From the NCBI GenBank assembly GCA_944366945.1, contig CALVWJ010000007.1, forward strand, positions 1 through 64,000: a DNA stretch of 64,000 nucleotides, given 5' to 3'. Every line of letters begins with the position of its first letter. Positions within the stretch are counted from its first letter, which is position 1. Origin of the DNA: an uncultured Clostridia bacterium (GTDB lineage: Bacteria > Bacillota > Clostridia > Christensenellales > CAG-138). The position numbers and the translations under genes are program-made. Shown piece by piece: positions 44,720-53,036 of this stretch. The notes below the pieces were generated by a model, which ran no database searches, was not told the DNA's origin, and worked only from the letters and a program-made list of their open reading frames with translations.

Positions 44720-44748
44720 ATTATAGTCGGTGTTAAAATACCTGTCTA
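44720..44748 (-). promoter_or_regulatory. Promoter of the replication-integration operon
   Basis: Minus-strand TAGACA (44743-44748), 17-base spacer, TATAAT (44720-44725), divergent from the XRE promoter. Confidence 0.6.
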
Positions 44749-44750
44749 AA

Positions 44751-44795
44751 TTGCCGAAATTATATTTTTATGGTAATATGGTTACTAAATATTAC
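44751..44795 (+). promoter_or_regulatory. Promoter and operator of the XRE regulator
   Basis: TTGCCG (44751-44756), 17-base spacer, TAATAT (44774-44779). A dyad GTAATAT-N9-ATATTAC (44773-44795) covers the -10 and start, fitting autorepression by the downstream HTH protein. Confidence 0.6.
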
Positions 44796-44811
44796 TACAC
44801 AAGGAGTCAAC

Positions 44812-45717
44812 ATGAGTTCAAGTGATACCAAATATCTGATTTACGATAAAGATGAGATTGCGAAGCGGCTAAAGGAGCAGCGCAAACTGACAGGACATAG
44901 CCAAGCGCAGCTGGCGAAGAAAATAGACGCTTTAATCGGCAAGGCTGCGAATCAAAATGGGCTGTGCATGGATAAACATGCAGGAGTCGAATATGTATCC
45001 GGATGGGAAAACAACACCCGGGCTATAACTCTGAATGTCCTCATGGCGTATTCAAAAATATATAATGTATCACTCGACTTTCTTATGGGGAGAACTCCGG
45101 ATTGGAACCCTGAAAACCATGATATTAAAGAAAAAACTGGCCTGAGCGATAAGAGTTTAGTTGCTCTTGAGTCTATAGGTGTATACACGGAAGATGACTA
45201 TAAAGATACAATAGATTCTCTGCCCAAAAAACGATTGCTGCCAGATGAATATTTTGCCGCACGAATTGGTAAACCTTTGCCCGAAAAAGAGCGAGTTTCA
45301 ATCGCATACGATTTTGTAAATTCATTTATCAATTATATGCTTTCAAGTCGCAAGCTCTGGCTCGATTCTGCATTCCTACTATTGCAAGCGGCCAATAATA
45401 TCCAACGCAGCAGCGAAACGAGGTACCAGCTTGCTTCAAACGGTGAGAAAATTCTTCAAAATGTATCATCTACCAACGATGCAGCTCTCACTTCTGAAAT
45501 ACGCAGTCACATAAGTAACCTTAACGAGTTTATCAGTGAGGCCGATGTTGACACAGATATTTATATATATATGGTGAAAGAAAGAATCACAGTAAAATTC
45601 AAAGAACTGCTGGATGCATATATTATAGATTATTTAAATAGAAGCTACAGTTTTAAAGAGTATCCTTCAAAGAGCCGAAATAAAGGCTTAAATATCGAAA
45701 AATCGTCGGATAGCTGA
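44812..45717 (+). CDS. XRE-family regulator of the element
   Basis: 301 residues. AAGGAG lies six bases ahead of the ATG. Residues about 10-95 form an HTH (IAKRLKEQRKLTGHSQAQLAKKIDALIG..., YVSGWENNTRAITLNVLMAYSKIYNVSLDFLMG) with an insertion between helices. The C-terminal 200 residues are helical and unrecognised. Divergent from the primase-integrase operon, it is the likely master repressor. Its 3' end overlaps the convergent recombinase gene by 65 bases. Confidence 0.8.
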   Translation: MSSSDTKYLIYDKDEIAKRLKEQRKLTGHSQAQLAKKIDALIGKAANQNGLCMDKHAGVEYVSGWENNTRAITLNVLMAYSKIYNVSLDFLMGRTPDWNPENHDIKEKTGLSDKSLVALESIGVYTEDDYKDTIDSLPKKRLLPDEYFAARIGKPLPEKERVSIAYDFVNSFINYMLSSRKLWLDSAFLLLQAANNIQRSSETRYQLASNGEKILQNVSSTNDAALTSEIRSHISNLNEFISEADVDTDIYIYMVKERITVKFKELLDAYIIDYLNRSYSFKEYPSKSRNKGLNIEKSSDS

Positions 45718-46261
45718 CCCTGCACAGTTGTGCTAGAGCTTTCTTGGTAAGCTGTCCTTGTTCGTATAGTGGAACATATTTTAGGAATACACTCGGCAAA
45801 TCATCTTTGCCCATGACAGGCCGCCCAATATTCTTGCCCTTGGCTTTGGCGGCAGCCATACCGCTCCGTACACGTGAGCGTATAAGCTGTAGCTCCAATT
45901 CCGAAAATACGCCAGCCATCTGTAAAAACGCTGCTGTCATGGGGTCAATCTGCCCTTGAGTACAGTCAATCGTCAGGCTGCCCAGTATCACCAGCCGAAG
46001 TTTTTTGGCCTGAATCTGTTCAATGGTCTCGCATAGTTGTCGGGTACTTCGGCTTAAGCGGGAAACCTCAGTAACAATTATAGTATCACCATCCTGTGCT
46101 TTATCTTGTAGCAAGGCATTTAACTCTGCTTTCTGGGCTGCGTCCCCGTGTTCGAATTCCCCAATTAATACATCAGCGCCGGCCGCTTTTAATTCTCGCA
46201 GCTGGCGCGTCACATCCTGCTTGTTTTCATCTGTACTGCATCGTGCATAACCGAATTTCAT
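45653..46261 (-). CDS. Serine recombinase (resolvase/invertase family)
   Basis: 202 residues. The N-terminus MKFGYARCSTDENKQDVTRQL contains the catalytic serine; the conserved VTEVSRLSRS and the E helix (LELQLIRSRVRSGMAAAKAKGKNIGRP) follow, and a C-terminal HTH (LTKKALAQLCRVSYPTIFRYL) is present. Small enzymes of this type resolve or invert DNA segments. No paired inversion repeats are obvious around it. It overlaps the convergent XRE gene by 65 bases. It is a second recombinase in an element that already has a tyrosine integrase. Confidence 0.9.
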   Translation of the reverse strand: MKFGYARCSTDENKQDVTRQLRELKAAGADVLIGEFEHGDAAQKAELNALLQDKAQDGDTIIVTEVSRLSRSTRQLCETIEQIQAKKLRLVILGSLTIDCTQGQIDPMTAAFLQMAGVFSELELQLIRSRVRSGMAAAKAKGKNIGRPVMGKDDLPSVFLKYVPLYEQGQLTKKALAQLCRVSYPTIFRYLSLYFGSLKDTL

Positions 46262-46381
46262 AGCGTACCCCCTCTTTATGAAGAATATTATAGTATATAA
46301 ATAAAAGGGTGCCGAGGCGCATTTTATACAAAAATAGCCAAATTTACTATGATTTTTCCGTATTATCCTGTCACAAATAAT

Positions 46382-46411
46382 TATAAAAGAAAGGAAATGC
46401 TTTCTTTTATA
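46382..46411. repeat. Perfect 12-bp inverted repeat
   Basis: TATAAAAGAAAG / CTTTCTTTTATA with a 6-base loop, 120 bases upstream of the recombinase start. It could be an RNA hairpin or a protein site (possible recombinase target). Confidence 0.4.
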
Positions 46412-46425
46412 CGCCTGCTCCGATG

Positions 46426-46448
46426 AAAAAGGAGCGGTCAGCTGCTCC
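46426..46448 (-). terminator. Terminator after the 76-residue gene
   Basis: GGAGC / GCTCC stem, 8-base loop, then TTTTT on the minus strand; 35 bases past the stop at 46484. Confidence 0.6.
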
Positions 46449-46483
46449 GCCCCTTCAATACTATATTTAAATACAATGCACTG

Positions 46484-46714
46484 TTAATATTCTTCCGGTT
46501 CGTATATATTGAGTATCTTTATTACAGAAGCCAGAAGCAGCTTCGCATAATCATAAAGGGATATTTCTATCATGCCTTCTCCATATCCTTGTTCTTCCAT
46601 CGTGGCGAAGAGGCTTTCCAATACCTTTTTCCCGGTCGCCGCTTTGGGCAGCTTTGCCTGCTTTGATTCTTTAACTATTAACGGAGTCTTTTGTTCACGT
46701 TCTATTTTCAACAT
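46484..46714 (-). CDS. Small hypothetical protein (76 aa)
   Basis: 76 residues, basic N-terminal half (IEREQKTPLIVKESKQAKLPKAATGKKV) and acidic helical C-terminal half. No family recognised. It stands alone between the kinase gene and the recombinase, with a terminator behind it. Codon use suits the element. Could be a small regulator, which is a guess. Confidence 0.5.
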   Translation of the reverse strand: MLKIEREQKTPLIVKESKQAKLPKAATGKKVLESLFATMEEQGYGEGMIEISLYDYAKLLLASVIKILNIYEPEEY

Positions 46715-47067
46715 ATCGTTTTACCTCGTTATTTAATTATTCAAGGTGGCAGTTCCGTATATTGTCTGTGAGGTAAAACAAGTCTTTTGCCTACAATGTA
46801 ACGGCTATCCCTGCTATAGCCTGCAAGGGATATGCCGCAGGTACATTCCTGCCGTACTCTATAGTTTAATTCTAGTAGACCCTATTCGAAAGAACAAGGC
46901 TTTTGTATCCCTCGATAATCAAAGCACCGCAGAGTAAGCAAAACAGCGGGAATTAGGGGACTGATACGCTTAACGCTCTTTTCTCAATGGAAAGCCCATA
47001 TACGGCTTATAGCTGTATATGGGCTGAATAAGGACATTTTTATGGGGAATCGAAACAAGTTTTCTGA
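46715..47067. other. Intergenic region with a hairpin
   Basis: About 350 bases. A long hairpin (AGCCCATATAC / GTATATGGGCT, 46993-47024) lies 44 bases after the kinase stop and may terminate it. A 63-codon plus frame (46746-46937) lacks a ribosome site. Confidence 0.5.
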
Positions 47068-48687
47068 TCAGGGCACTTGCAGCGTATATATCCCGCTGTA
47101 TTCCCTGCCGTTGTATTCGCCCTCATAGCAGATATGATATTCCCCCGGCATTGTGACCGTGAGCATATCTCCCTCGATACTCGCTCCTTTCGTCTCCTGC
47201 AAAGTGTAGGCCCATCGCTGTGGCGTGTGCTCCATGCACCAACATCCCCGATCGTCCACCGGCAGCTCAATATGGATTTGTCTGGCGGCAGGAAGTTGGG
47301 AAAACTCATTGGATGCAGGTTCAAAAACGGAGAACGGGAATTCAGCGAGGGGCCAGCCGTGGAGGCGTTCGTCCCCATCCTCAAAGATCAACTCACAACA
47401 GCATACGTTTCGTACGTCTTCCGCTTTGGGAACCACGCATATCCAAAAACCAAGTTTAGAATTGTTTCCATGGTAAGAGCTTCGGGCTTCAATGCGGTAA
47501 TCTCCCGGTTCATGCACGATTAGTAAATTGTCTTTAAGAGTGACATCACCAAGCGTTTCACCCGTTGCCCCAGTGCCTGCGTCACTCCACTGAGAGAACT
47601 TTAGCTGAACTTCGGGTTCATCGTGCACTTCGGCTCTGCATTCGCTGTCGTCAACCCGCCAGTAAAGCTCGATCGGGATTTCGAGGGATGTGCCCTCCTC
47701 ATAGCCATGCACATAGTGCGGTGAAAATGCAAACGCGTCTTTTTCGCCCTGTGCAATCGCCAATGTGCAGGTGCAGGGGATCGCGGCAGCCGCAGCACCG
47801 GGAGCAGCGCTTTCTTGGGACGGTAGCTGTTCGGAAGCAGGCGTCTGCACCGGAACCGATGCAGGCGCGCCCGCATTCTCCGCCCGCGGCAGCAGAACAA
47901 GGCAAAGAATAGCCGCAGCAGCAATAGCGCCCATCAGGAAGCTGCCCAATCCTGCCCATATACGCTCCTTCCGTGCAAGCCTTTGCAGCGCCCTTTGAAG
48001 GGATTTCACGCTTTGGTAGCGTTTCTTTACGTCAAGATTTGTACACTTATCGATAACAGCCCACAGCTTCCCTCCGCACCGCTCCATTTTTTCATATGGC
48101 TTTCCGGTACGCGCTTCGTACAGGGTAACGCCCAGTGCATAGATGTCCGACCGCATATCAGATTGACCAAACCCGTACTGCTCCGGCGGTGCATAGCCCT
48201 GCGTTCCAAGCTGAACCGTGTCCTTCTTTGCGGCAGAGGAATACTGCCTCGCCGCGCCGAAATCAATAAGCACATAGCGGCCAAGATCGGATAAAATGAT
48301 GTTATCCGGCTTGACATCCCTATGGATAATGGGTGGTTTCGCCCCATGTAGGCATTCCAATGCCTCGCACAAATCTTTGGCCAAAACCATCGTTTCTTTG
48401 TTATCCAGCGTTCTGCCGACTTCAAGAATGCTGCGGAGGCTTCTGCCGCTAACATATTCCTCTAATACCCATACCGCATCCCCTGATTCCTGAACGGACA
48501 GGATGCGGGGCAGCACCGGGCTCTTCATCTCGGCGACTGCTTCATAGATTGGGCGCAATGAGGCGGGGAGCAGCTTTTTTACTGCAAGCATCCCATTTTG
48601 ACGGTTTTTTACAAGATATACCCGTCCTTCCTTCAATACCGCCACTTCTTCGTAAAGCCACTGGTGAAATTCATTACGCATATCCAT
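47068..48687 (-). CDS. Membrane Ser/Thr protein kinase with outer domain
   Basis: 539 residues. An N-terminal Hanks-type kinase (about 10-240) has the invariant lysine in LAVKKL, HRDVKPDN at 122-129, DFG at 142-144 and APPEQ at 166-170; the glycine loop is short. One membrane helix (about 246-266) is followed by a proline/alanine linker and some 230 outer residues with Ig-like repeats (YWRVDDSECRAEVHDEPEVQLKFSQWSD..., PGEYHICYEGEYNG). The overall plan is that of PknB-type receptors but without PASTA repeats. It is transcribed from a promoter divergent to the 139-residue partner. Carried by the mobile element. Confidence 0.9.
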   Translation of the reverse strand: MDMRNEFHQWLYEEVAVLKEGRVYLVKNRQNGMLAVKKLLPASLRPIYEAVAEMKSPVLPRILSVQESGDAVWVLEEYVSGRSLRSILEVGRTLDNKETMVLAKDLCEALECLHGAKPPIIHRDVKPDNIILSDLGRYVLIDFGAARQYSSAAKKDTVQLGTQGYAPPEQYGFGQSDMRSDIYALGVTLYEARTGKPYEKMERCGGKLWAVIDKCTNLDVKKRYQSVKSLQRALQRLARKERIWAGLGSFLMGAIAAAAILCLVLLPRAENAGAPASVPVQTPASEQLPSQESAAPGAAAAAIPCTCTLAIAQGEKDAFAFSPHYVHGYEEGTSLEIPIELYWRVDDSECRAEVHDEPEVQLKFSQWSDAGTGATGETLGDVTLKDNLLIVHEPGDYRIEARSSYHGNNSKLGFWICVVPKAEDVRNVCCCELIFEDGDERLHGWPLAEFPFSVFEPASNEFSQLPAARQIHIELPVDDRGCWCMEHTPQRWAYTLQETKGASIEGDMLTVTMPGEYHICYEGEYNGREYSGIYTLQVP

Positions 48688-48726
48688 AGGTTGCGCTCCT
48701 TCGATAGGTTCCCTGTTTATGAGATA

Positions 48727-48755
48727 AATATAGCATGGTATAATATAAATGACAA
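48727..48755 (-). promoter_or_regulatory. Promoter of the kinase gene
   Basis: Minus-strand TTGTCA (48750-48755), 17-base spacer, TATATT (48727-48732). A plus-strand TATAAT (48739-48744) in the same 87-base gap may serve the partner gene. Confidence 0.6.
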
Positions 48756-48773
48756 CACATACGGAGGCTGCTC

Positions 48774-49193
48774 ATGTATTCCAAAACCACGGGAGATCTG
48801 CTTAAAACGCTGCTGAGCACAGACGAGTATTCCCAGTTTCAGGCGTTAAAAGGCAACAGCGTCGTGTCCCTTGCAGAGCATCTTGAGACTTTGCTGAATC
48901 AAAAGCGAACCTCTAAGGCGGAGGTGATTTACAGGGCGAAACTGGACACGGTCTACGGGTATCAGATTTTCAACGGCACACGCAAACCCTCACGCGATAA
49001 GCTTTTGCAGCTTGCCTTTGGGTTTCCCCTTACATACAAGGAAACGTTGACGCTGCTCAGAATTGCCGGGGTGGGCAGCCTTTACGTTCGCCGCAGACGG
49101 GACAGCATCATTATATTCGCCCTGAACAAGGGCTTCTCCCTGGAACAGCTCAATGCGTTGCTGGAGCAGGAGGAGGAAGCGTATTTGGTGTAA
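48774..49193 (+). CDS. Small DNA-binding-like protein paired with the kinase
   Basis: 139 residues. The middle (AEVIYRAKLDTVYGYQIFNGTRKPSRDKLLQLAFGFPLTYKETLTLL) has the shape of an HTH variant in which helices 2-3 and the following helices resemble XRE proteins. Genes of this family are commonly found beside Hanks kinases in Firmicutes. ACGGAGG precedes the ATG. It is divergent from the kinase across an 87-base control region, suggesting that kinase and regulator act together. Confidence 0.7.
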   Translation: MYSKTTGDLLKTLLSTDEYSQFQALKGNSVVSLAEHLETLLNQKRTSKAEVIYRAKLDTVYGYQIFNGTRKPSRDKLLQLAFGFPLTYKETLTLLRIAGVGSLYVRRRRDSIIIFALNKGFSLEQLNALLEQEEEAYLV

Positions 49194-49198
49194 AGCAT

Positions 49199-49226
49199 AG
49201 CCGGCGCTGATTTATCAGCACCGGCT
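49199..49226 (-). terminator. Hairpin between convergent partner and surface-protein genes
   Basis: AGCCGG-T-GCTGA / TCAGC-G-CCGGCT on the minus strand pairs fully with one G-U; about 30 bases past the surface-protein stop. Confidence 0.6.
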
Positions 49227-49256
49227 TGCTTTGTCCCTACGGGAATTCCTGCAATA

Positions 49257-52200
49257 TCAGTTCGACTCACTTTTGCCTTTGTATGCTGCAATCAAAATAA
49301 CGGCTGCGGCAAACATGAAAGCGGCGCACGGCAACAAGAAATATCCCTGGCTGTCACCTGTTTGCGGCGGTGCAATGCTTGTTCCGTCTTCTCCAACACT
49401 TCCGTTGTTCGGTGCAACAACCTCAATTCCGGAACCAGTACTTCCTAATGAGCCGGTATTATCCGAATCCGGTTTTTCCCCAGGATTGGGAGTAATTCCG
49501 GAACTTTTATAGGAAACGATAATCGGGCTAAGGTGGCTCACCTCTATTCTTAGCCCATAAGGGGTTGCCTCTGCCATGAGCGTTTCAAACTCAGTATGCG
49601 TTTCATCAGAGTAATGATGAACGGTAAATACTGTTTCCTGAGCAATCGAAAGCTCATAGGTCATTCCTTCCGGATAATTCAGGTAAATCGTATGTGCCGC
49701 GCTTTCGTTTCCAGTCGCAGTAAGATCACTGAGCGGCACTTTTTCGCCTTGTTTGTTCACACAGTCGATCAGATAATATACCCCATTCCCATCTGTTTCC
49801 TGTGCAGGGATTTCCGTTTTCAGCATATAGCCCTCCGCGTTGTCATAACTGCCAACCAGGTAAGGTGCGTTTGAATTCTCTGCTGGCTCACTTTGAATTT
49901 CCTCGAATTCGGTTTTGTACATCAGGTTGTTTATCGCAAGGCAAAGATACTCGCAGGACATTAAATCTCCCATGTCATCATACCATGCAAACAAAACACC
50001 GTACTCTCTTGCATTGCTGAGATATACTGTAATTCCATCGACGGTGACTTTTTTGCACAGTTCCAAACATACTCCGGTGCCAACACTGGATGGAAATTCT
50101 TGACTGTTGAGTACCAGTTCAAGCTGCTCCTTAGCATAATCCGCCCCGTACTGGCTAAAATCATTGATGGATAACCATTTGAAAGACGCCGCGTACTCCG
50201 GAGGCTCGATCTTTGGCGAAAGCTCCTGCTTTTCAAGCAATTCCTTGGAGGGCAAATTGTTTTCATCGTATTCGACAGTTAAAAAGCCATCGCTGATTGT
50301 CAACTTGGAACTGCTGCCGTCAAAGTCTTCGGATTTGACCGGGCTATATGTGGAGATGCCGATGCGCTCATCCGGAACCGGTTCAGCAATAAAGTCCACC
50401 CACGTACCTTCCATGGAAATTGGCACGAGCACACGTGTAATCATTTCGGAAGAAAGCTCTTCGTCATCTTCCGTTAACCATGTCAACCGTATTTTATCGG
50501 TGATTTTATAATCAATCAGCTCTGTTTCAGAATCACCTTTGGTATACGGAACATTGATATCGAAATAGAGGGAAGCGCCGTCCGAATCCAGCGTTTGGGG
50601 CGCTTCTTCATCAAGTACCACTTTCGCTGCACCTTCGGGTGCAAACACTCGGATTACGATATCTTTGTTGACATTTTCCAGCAGCTTTTCCGAGTCTTTC
50701 AGCTTAAATGTGGCTGTGCCACTGTCGTAGCTACAATCCATCCCTTCATAGTTTCCGGGATTCAGCACAATGCGTGAGTCTTCGGGTACAGCGTTTGGCA
50801 ATGCGATAGCTTGCCCCTGCTCTGCCTGATAAATGCAGACATGGAGTATTTTTTGATAAAGAAGTTCGCCGTTCGCACCATAAAAATCAAAATAATAGGT
50901 TTTGAGAAAGTCTTCGGGCAAAAGGAACTCGTTCCCTGATACAGTTAATGTGTCGGCTATTATGCAACGGAATTCAATTGGGTCGCCGGAGTTGCTTTCA
51001 CCTCCGTCATTCCTTCTGTCATACCAACGGATATTTGATACATCCGTCAGTTCGTTTGGGTCAAACGAAACCGTCACTTTTGCAGCTACACTGTTGTCAA
51101 CACCGTAATTTTGATATGCCTTTTGCCATGCGGCATTATCGTTTTTTGCAACAGTAGCATTCACTTGGCCGTTTACGGATTTATCGGTCACGCTAAGCCC
51201 ACAGTAGTCCACCTTTACGTTGGAAATACTTAAAAGGTTGTCTTCATTGTATGGTTTCACATAGATGGGCAGCTTCTCCGTAACATTTCCTTCCGCACTC
51301 TCCCATGTGATGTCGACCTCAATCAACCGGCCTTCGAGGAAAGTCCATTGATTGCTTTTCGTTTCACTACATTGTACGCCAAGCTGTATCGTTCCTTCGT
51401 TGACCGAAAAATGTTCAACAGGTCTGTCATCCGTAGGTATGCTGGCAGAATAAGTCGTATATTTTCTATCAGTGGGTGCTGCAATCTTGAAGGTTATCAT
51501 GCCTTCATCGCCTTCTTGCTGATCACGAACCATAGCATCAAAGGCCTCTTTGCTTGAAAAACCGACTTCGATCCGATTTTGTGCGGTGTTTTTCGCAAGG
51601 GATAATCCATCGGCACTTGTCTCCAACTCAACCCGGTAGAGAACAGGTGTGACCCCGGTTTCAGGAGATACTATGGACAATTCTAAAGAGCCATCGACAT
51701 CATAGTTATTACAATGAATCGGGGTATCGCCAGCAGTAAGAACTAAGGAACCATCACCCGTTAGCGCTATTTTTCCTTCGTGATAAAGCGCCCAAAAGTC
51801 AGAAGTTACGGAATTATCGCCTTGTACTTCAAGGCTGTCTGTATTAATGCCGATACCCCATGCGGCTTTGATTTGCGCATTATTCAACGTCACCTTACCG
51901 AGGGAGGATACCGCATAAAAATCTCCGCCATTATACTTGCTTACATCAAGCTTGCCCTTTATCGTTATATCCCCTTCAGCATACACAGCATAGCCAAATC
52001 CAGCCTGACTTAAATCCTCGGCTCCAAATTTTATCAAGAGACTTTTCTGAATATCCAGCGTAGCTCCTGCCGGCAATTTGATGCCGTAATACTTTTCGCT
52101 ATTTGATGTTCGGTTTATGGCTATTAGCAGGTCATCCGTTACTGTGAGCGTTTTTGACTCAGCATCCCAATTCCAGCCATCACCGCTTTGGTCTCCAATA

Positions 52201-52310
52201 GAACTGATACAATCGATCGTTCCAGTATGACTTGCAGCGAAAACTGGAACGCAGGCCATCATTGACATGAGCAATGCCAAGGCTGTGGCAAGCAGCTTTT
52301 TCATCTTCAT
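49257..52310 (-). CDS. Large sortase-anchored surface protein of the element
   Basis: 1017 residues. A signal peptide (1-25, ...CVPVFA) opens the protein. Residues about 35-230 are a repetitive beta-helix-like carbohydrate-type domain (WNWDAESKTLTVTDDLLI, GDITIKGKLDVSKYNGG, GKVTLNNAQIKAA). The middle contains several Ig-like segments. The C-terminus has PPQTGD at 981-986, a hydrophobic helix and the tail KGKSESN: a sortase sorting signal with P in place of L. It would be covalently attached to the wall. As element cargo beside a receptor kinase it may be an adhesin or a sensed partner. Confidence 0.85.
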   Translation of the reverse strand: MKMKKLLATALALLMSMMACVPVFAASHTGTIDCISSIGDQSGDGWNWDAESKTLTVTDDLLIAINRTSNSEKYYGIKLPAGATLDIQKSLLIKFGAEDLSQAGFGYAVYAEGDITIKGKLDVSKYNGGDFYAVSSLGKVTLNNAQIKAAWGIGINTDSLEVQGDNSVTSDFWALYHEGKIALTGDGSLVLTAGDTPIHCNNYDVDGSLELSIVSPETGVTPVLYRVELETSADGLSLAKNTAQNRIEVGFSSKEAFDAMVRDQQEGDEGMITFKIAAPTDRKYTTYSASIPTDDRPVEHFSVNEGTIQLGVQCSETKSNQWTFLEGRLIEVDITWESAEGNVTEKLPIYVKPYNEDNLLSISNVKVDYCGLSVTDKSVNGQVNATVAKNDNAAWQKAYQNYGVDNSVAAKVTVSFDPNELTDVSNIRWYDRRNDGGESNSGDPIEFRCIIADTLTVSGNEFLLPEDFLKTYYFDFYGANGELLYQKILHVCIYQAEQGQAIALPNAVPEDSRIVLNPGNYEGMDCSYDSGTATFKLKDSEKLLENVNKDIVIRVFAPEGAAKVVLDEEAPQTLDSDGASLYFDINVPYTKGDSETELIDYKITDKIRLTWLTEDDEELSSEMITRVLVPISMEGTWVDFIAEPVPDERIGISTYSPVKSEDFDGSSSKLTISDGFLTVEYDENNLPSKELLEKQELSPKIEPPEYAASFKWLSINDFSQYGADYAKEQLELVLNSQEFPSSVGTGVCLELCKKVTVDGITVYLSNAREYGVLFAWYDDMGDLMSCEYLCLAINNLMYKTEFEEIQSEPAENSNAPYLVGSYDNAEGYMLKTEIPAQETDGNGVYYLIDCVNKQGEKVPLSDLTATGNESAAHTIYLNYPEGMTYELSIAQETVFTVHHYSDETHTEFETLMAEATPYGLRIEVSHLSPIIVSYKSSGITPNPGEKPDSDNTGSLGSTGSGIEVVAPNNGSVGEDGTSIAPPQTGDSQGYFLLPCAAFMFAAAVILIAAYKGKSESN

Positions 52311-52473
52311 CTCTCAAAATCTCCTCCGCTATTAACTCAAAGATTGGCTTTTCATTCCCGAATAATAAGCCTTTGGTTAAGTTAGTTTATCACATGCGTT
52401 TAGATTTTTGTTATGCTGGCAGCATAATATAGCAGCTTCCAAAAACTTCATCTTTAGAAGGTGTGCTTTGAGT

Positions 52474-52713
52474 ATGAAAATATACTGGGACGGAAAATCA
52501 AAGAACATAATAGGGCCAAGGGTTCGCATGTATCGTGAGCAGGCTAAGTTGTCTCAACGTGCGCTGGCAGAAAAGCTCCAACTGATGGGCTATGATTTTT
52601 CTGACCTGACCATACTGCGAATAGAAAGCGGCAAACGTTTCGTGCCCGATTATGAGGTGAAGGCATTGGCAAAGTTTTTTGGTATTTCCTATCAGGATTT
52701 GCTGGATGAATAA
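52474..52713 (+). CDS. XRE-family HTH protein at the right end of the element
   Basis: 79 residues. A compact HTH (RVRMYREQAKLSQRALAEKLQLMGYDFSDLTILRIESGKR, split by a short loop) fills the protein. The start at 52474 (MKIYWDGKSKN) is the best match to the domain; AGAAGG lies eleven bases ahead. It is the last gene before attR. It could regulate cargo or the integration module from the far side. Confidence 0.7.
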   Translation: MKIYWDGKSKNIIGPRVRMYREQAKLSQRALAEKLQLMGYDFSDLTILRIESGKRFVPDYEVKALAKFFGISYQDLLDE

Positions 52714-52799
52714 GAACCCCGCAGACATTTCTGATGTTGAAGATGTTGGAGTTTATTCCATAAATAGTATAAAATTTCAGAGTTGCTGCCGTCCAAATT

Positions 52800-52870
52800 T
52801 TGCTATGGTTTTTGCTATGGTAAACTTGAGATTCGCTATGGTTATTTGGCGTTTTTCAGTGTGCTATGAT
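52800..52870 (+). repeat. Right arm-type repeats TTGCTATGGT
   Basis: Copies at 52800-52809 and 52812-52821, with variants at 52833-52842 (TCGCTATGGT) and 52861-52870 (GTGCTATGAT). The first two have the same 12-base phase as the pair near attL. Sequence lies 58-128 bases inside attR. Confidence 0.6.
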
Positions 52871-52927
52871 GTTAAAAAACCAGGAATTTAGGGGATTTAC
52901 GCAACACGCTGCATCACGGTATGGGTT

Positions 52928-52985
52928 CTGGAAATCGTGTTTACGGGGAACCGTAACAAGGGTTCGAATCCCTTTCTCTCCGCCA
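52928..52985 (+). repeat. attR: displaced tRNA-Ser 3' half
   Basis: Begins with core CTGGAAATCGTGT, then a well-paired variable arm (TTACGG/CCGTAA) and T stem (AAGGG/CCCTT), ending TCTCTCCGCCA. No 5' half precedes it. Probably the host's original tRNA 3' half. Confidence 0.85.
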
Positions 52986-52987
52986 AA

Positions 52988-53036
52988 GAAAAGCCGCAAT
53001 TTTGATACAATGGATATCAAAATTGCGGTTTTCTTT
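52988..53036 (+). terminator. Terminator behind attR (original tRNA-Ser terminator)
   Basis: About 19-bp stem (AAAAGCCGCAATTTTGATA against its complement), then TTTTC TTTT. It directly follows the displaced tRNA half. Confidence 0.85.

Larger units (their letters stand above)
40514..52985. mobile_element. Integrated element in tRNA-Ser (about 12.4 kb)
   Basis: Bounded by two tRNA-Ser 3' halves (40514-40572 and 52928-52985), whose identical core is CTGGAAATCGTGT. Integrase and a small excisionase-like gene lie at the tRNA end, followed by a D5-type primase-helicase, an XRE regulator, a serine recombinase and cargo (Ser/Thr kinase, partner, surface protein). No structural, conjugation or relaxase gene is seen, so it is a satellite-like or otherwise dependent element. 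The interior is more AT-rich than the flanks. Confidence 0.85.

Noticed and set aside
46746..46937. 63-codon plus frame with several cysteines in the element
   Set aside because: No ribosome site or ATG start, and no neighbours in the same direction; chance is the simpler explanation.
52928..52985. A second complete tRNA-Ser gene
   Set aside because: Only the part from the anticodon loop to CCA is present; no acceptor 5' strand or D arm precedes it, so it is an att half.
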